Part shown: positions 63,459 through 64,000 of the stretch, piece by piece | Position numbering within the stretch: position 1 is the first letter of the stretch | How the letters are laid out: the number at the start of each line of letters is the position of its first letter | NCBI GenBank assembly: GCA_003669055.1 | Contig: RAYB01000013.1 | Span: 62,001-126,000, forward strand | Direction of reading: 5' to 3' | Source: a bacterium 1XD21-70 | Lineage (GTDB): Bacteria; Bacillota; Clostridia; Lachnospirales; Lachnospiraceae | Length of the DNA: 64,000 nt | Position numbers and translations under genes: made by a program | Notes under the pieces: model-generated | Database searches by the model: none | Seen by the model: only the letters and a program-made list of their open reading frames with translations | What the model was told of the DNA's origin: nothing

Positions 63459-64000
63459 ATGATAGGCGAGAATGGATATATTGTTGCGTACATTGACCTT
63501 TTAGGTGTTACAAATAAGATTCAATCAAAGGACAGCCAATTGGCAATGAACAAACTACATAATCTTTATACATTTTCGGTAAAATCAACACGAGATGTTC
63601 AAATTGAGGAAAATCAGGACATACAATTCAAAATTTTTTCGGATAATATTATAATAGCTAAAAAATTGTCAAATCAGATTCCCCAACAAACTCAAGAGAT
63701 TCAAAGCCTTCTAATGTGTGCTGGACGCTTCCAAGAACTTTCTGCCAGCGATAGTGTGGGGTGGCTTTTGCGTGGAGGCATTTCTATAGGACAATTATTT
63801 ATAGAAGATGTAATGGTTTAGGGTGAGGCGCTTTTGAAATCATATTATTTAGAAGATAAAATTGCAAATTATCCAAGAATAATAATTGATAAAGATATTG
63901 TGAACGGAATCATCCAAAACAGTGTACTATGTGAATATTTAAGAAAAGATTTTGATAATTTTTATTTTTTAAACTTTCTGAATGATTGTCATTTTTGTGG
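63459..64000 (+). pseudogene. Nucleotidyl-cyclase-like hypothetical protein with in-frame TAG, continuing past the window
   Basis: Residues 1-120 (GYIVAYIDLLGVTNKIQ, FKIFSDNIIIAKKL, WLLRGGISIGQLFIEDVMV) end at a TAG at 63819-63821. The same frame goes on uninterrupted to the window edge (GEALLKSYYLEDKIANYPRI). In such proteins a Trp usually precedes G-A-L, so TGG to TAG is the likely change. The spacing of Asp-Leu-Leu-Gly, Ser-Asp-Asn and Arg-Gly-Gly-Ile-Ser-Ile-Gly recalls class III nucleotidyl cyclase folds found in defence islands. This is an inference; family and function are unconfirmed. No good ribosome site. Confidence 0.5.

Overview
The window looks like a chromosome segment of a gut-type Lachnospiraceae (Clostridium cluster XIVa) Firmicute. 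The evidence is the gene content (rpsL-rpsG-fusA-tuf cluster, TIGR04086 membrane protein, S8 proteases with clostridial N-termini, LoaP antiterminators, GH130/cellobiose-epimerase mannan genes), strong purine-rich ribosome sites, and textbook TTGACA-N17-TATAAT promoters. This is inferred from sequence recognition only; no database search was run.

Layout. 1-0.9 kb: copper efflux ATPase (partial) and its CsoR repressor, with an operator inside the promoter spacer. 1.1-4.0 kb: D-Ala-D-Ala carboxypeptidase and a secreted subtilase, convergent across a long hairpin. 4.1-12.0 kb: a decayed BREX-type phage defence island. It holds a brxA-pglX deletion fusion, a frameshifted DUF1016 nuclease, an AlbA/Schlafen-type ATP-binding regulator, an intact-looking pglZ, the last ~50 codons of brxL, and on the other strand a chimeric scrap of a second AlbA-pglZ pair. 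12.1-16.7 kb: translation (str) cluster. 16.8-23.2 kb: housekeeping (CNNM-type transporter, LspA, Csp-like subtilase, ClpX). 23.3-27.7 kb: an operon for beta-mannobiose/mannosylglucose use (epimerase, phosphorylase, phosphohexomutase). 28-29.8 kb: eroded DUF4180 and HicAB genes, then two tRNAs. 29.8-35.1 kb: nucleotide/RNA housekeeping and small proteins. 35.3-39.8 kb: beta-glucoside PTS, 6-phospho-beta-glucosidase and an RpiR regulator.

40.2-62.2 kb, all on the minus strand, is a long exopolysaccharide/capsule operon. Two tandem NusG-family (LoaP-like) antiterminators lead it. They are followed by a phosphoglycosyltransferase-epimerase fusion, glycosyltransferases, a heparinase-like protein, UDP-ManNAc dehydrogenase, an AT-rich variable core (glycosyltransferases, polymerase-like and flippase genes, nucleotidyltransferase, a methyltransferase with a G10 tract, 4,6-dehydratase, aminotransferase) and UDP-GlcNAc 2-epimerase. 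It ends against a scrap of a second tuf gene.

The most exciting feature lies directly upstream of this operon (62287-62482). Two 27-bp sites, each two 11-bp arms around a 5-bp asymmetric core, are arranged as inverted repeats around a consensus promoter (TTGACG-N17-TATAAT). The promoter currently points away from the polysaccharide operon. This is the architecture of an invertible, phase-variable promoter; read this way, the window shows the OFF orientation. Beyond it are a small gene of unknown function, a type III toxin-antitoxin remnant (RNA leader plus internally deleted toxN-like gene), and a nonsense-mutated gene running off the window end.
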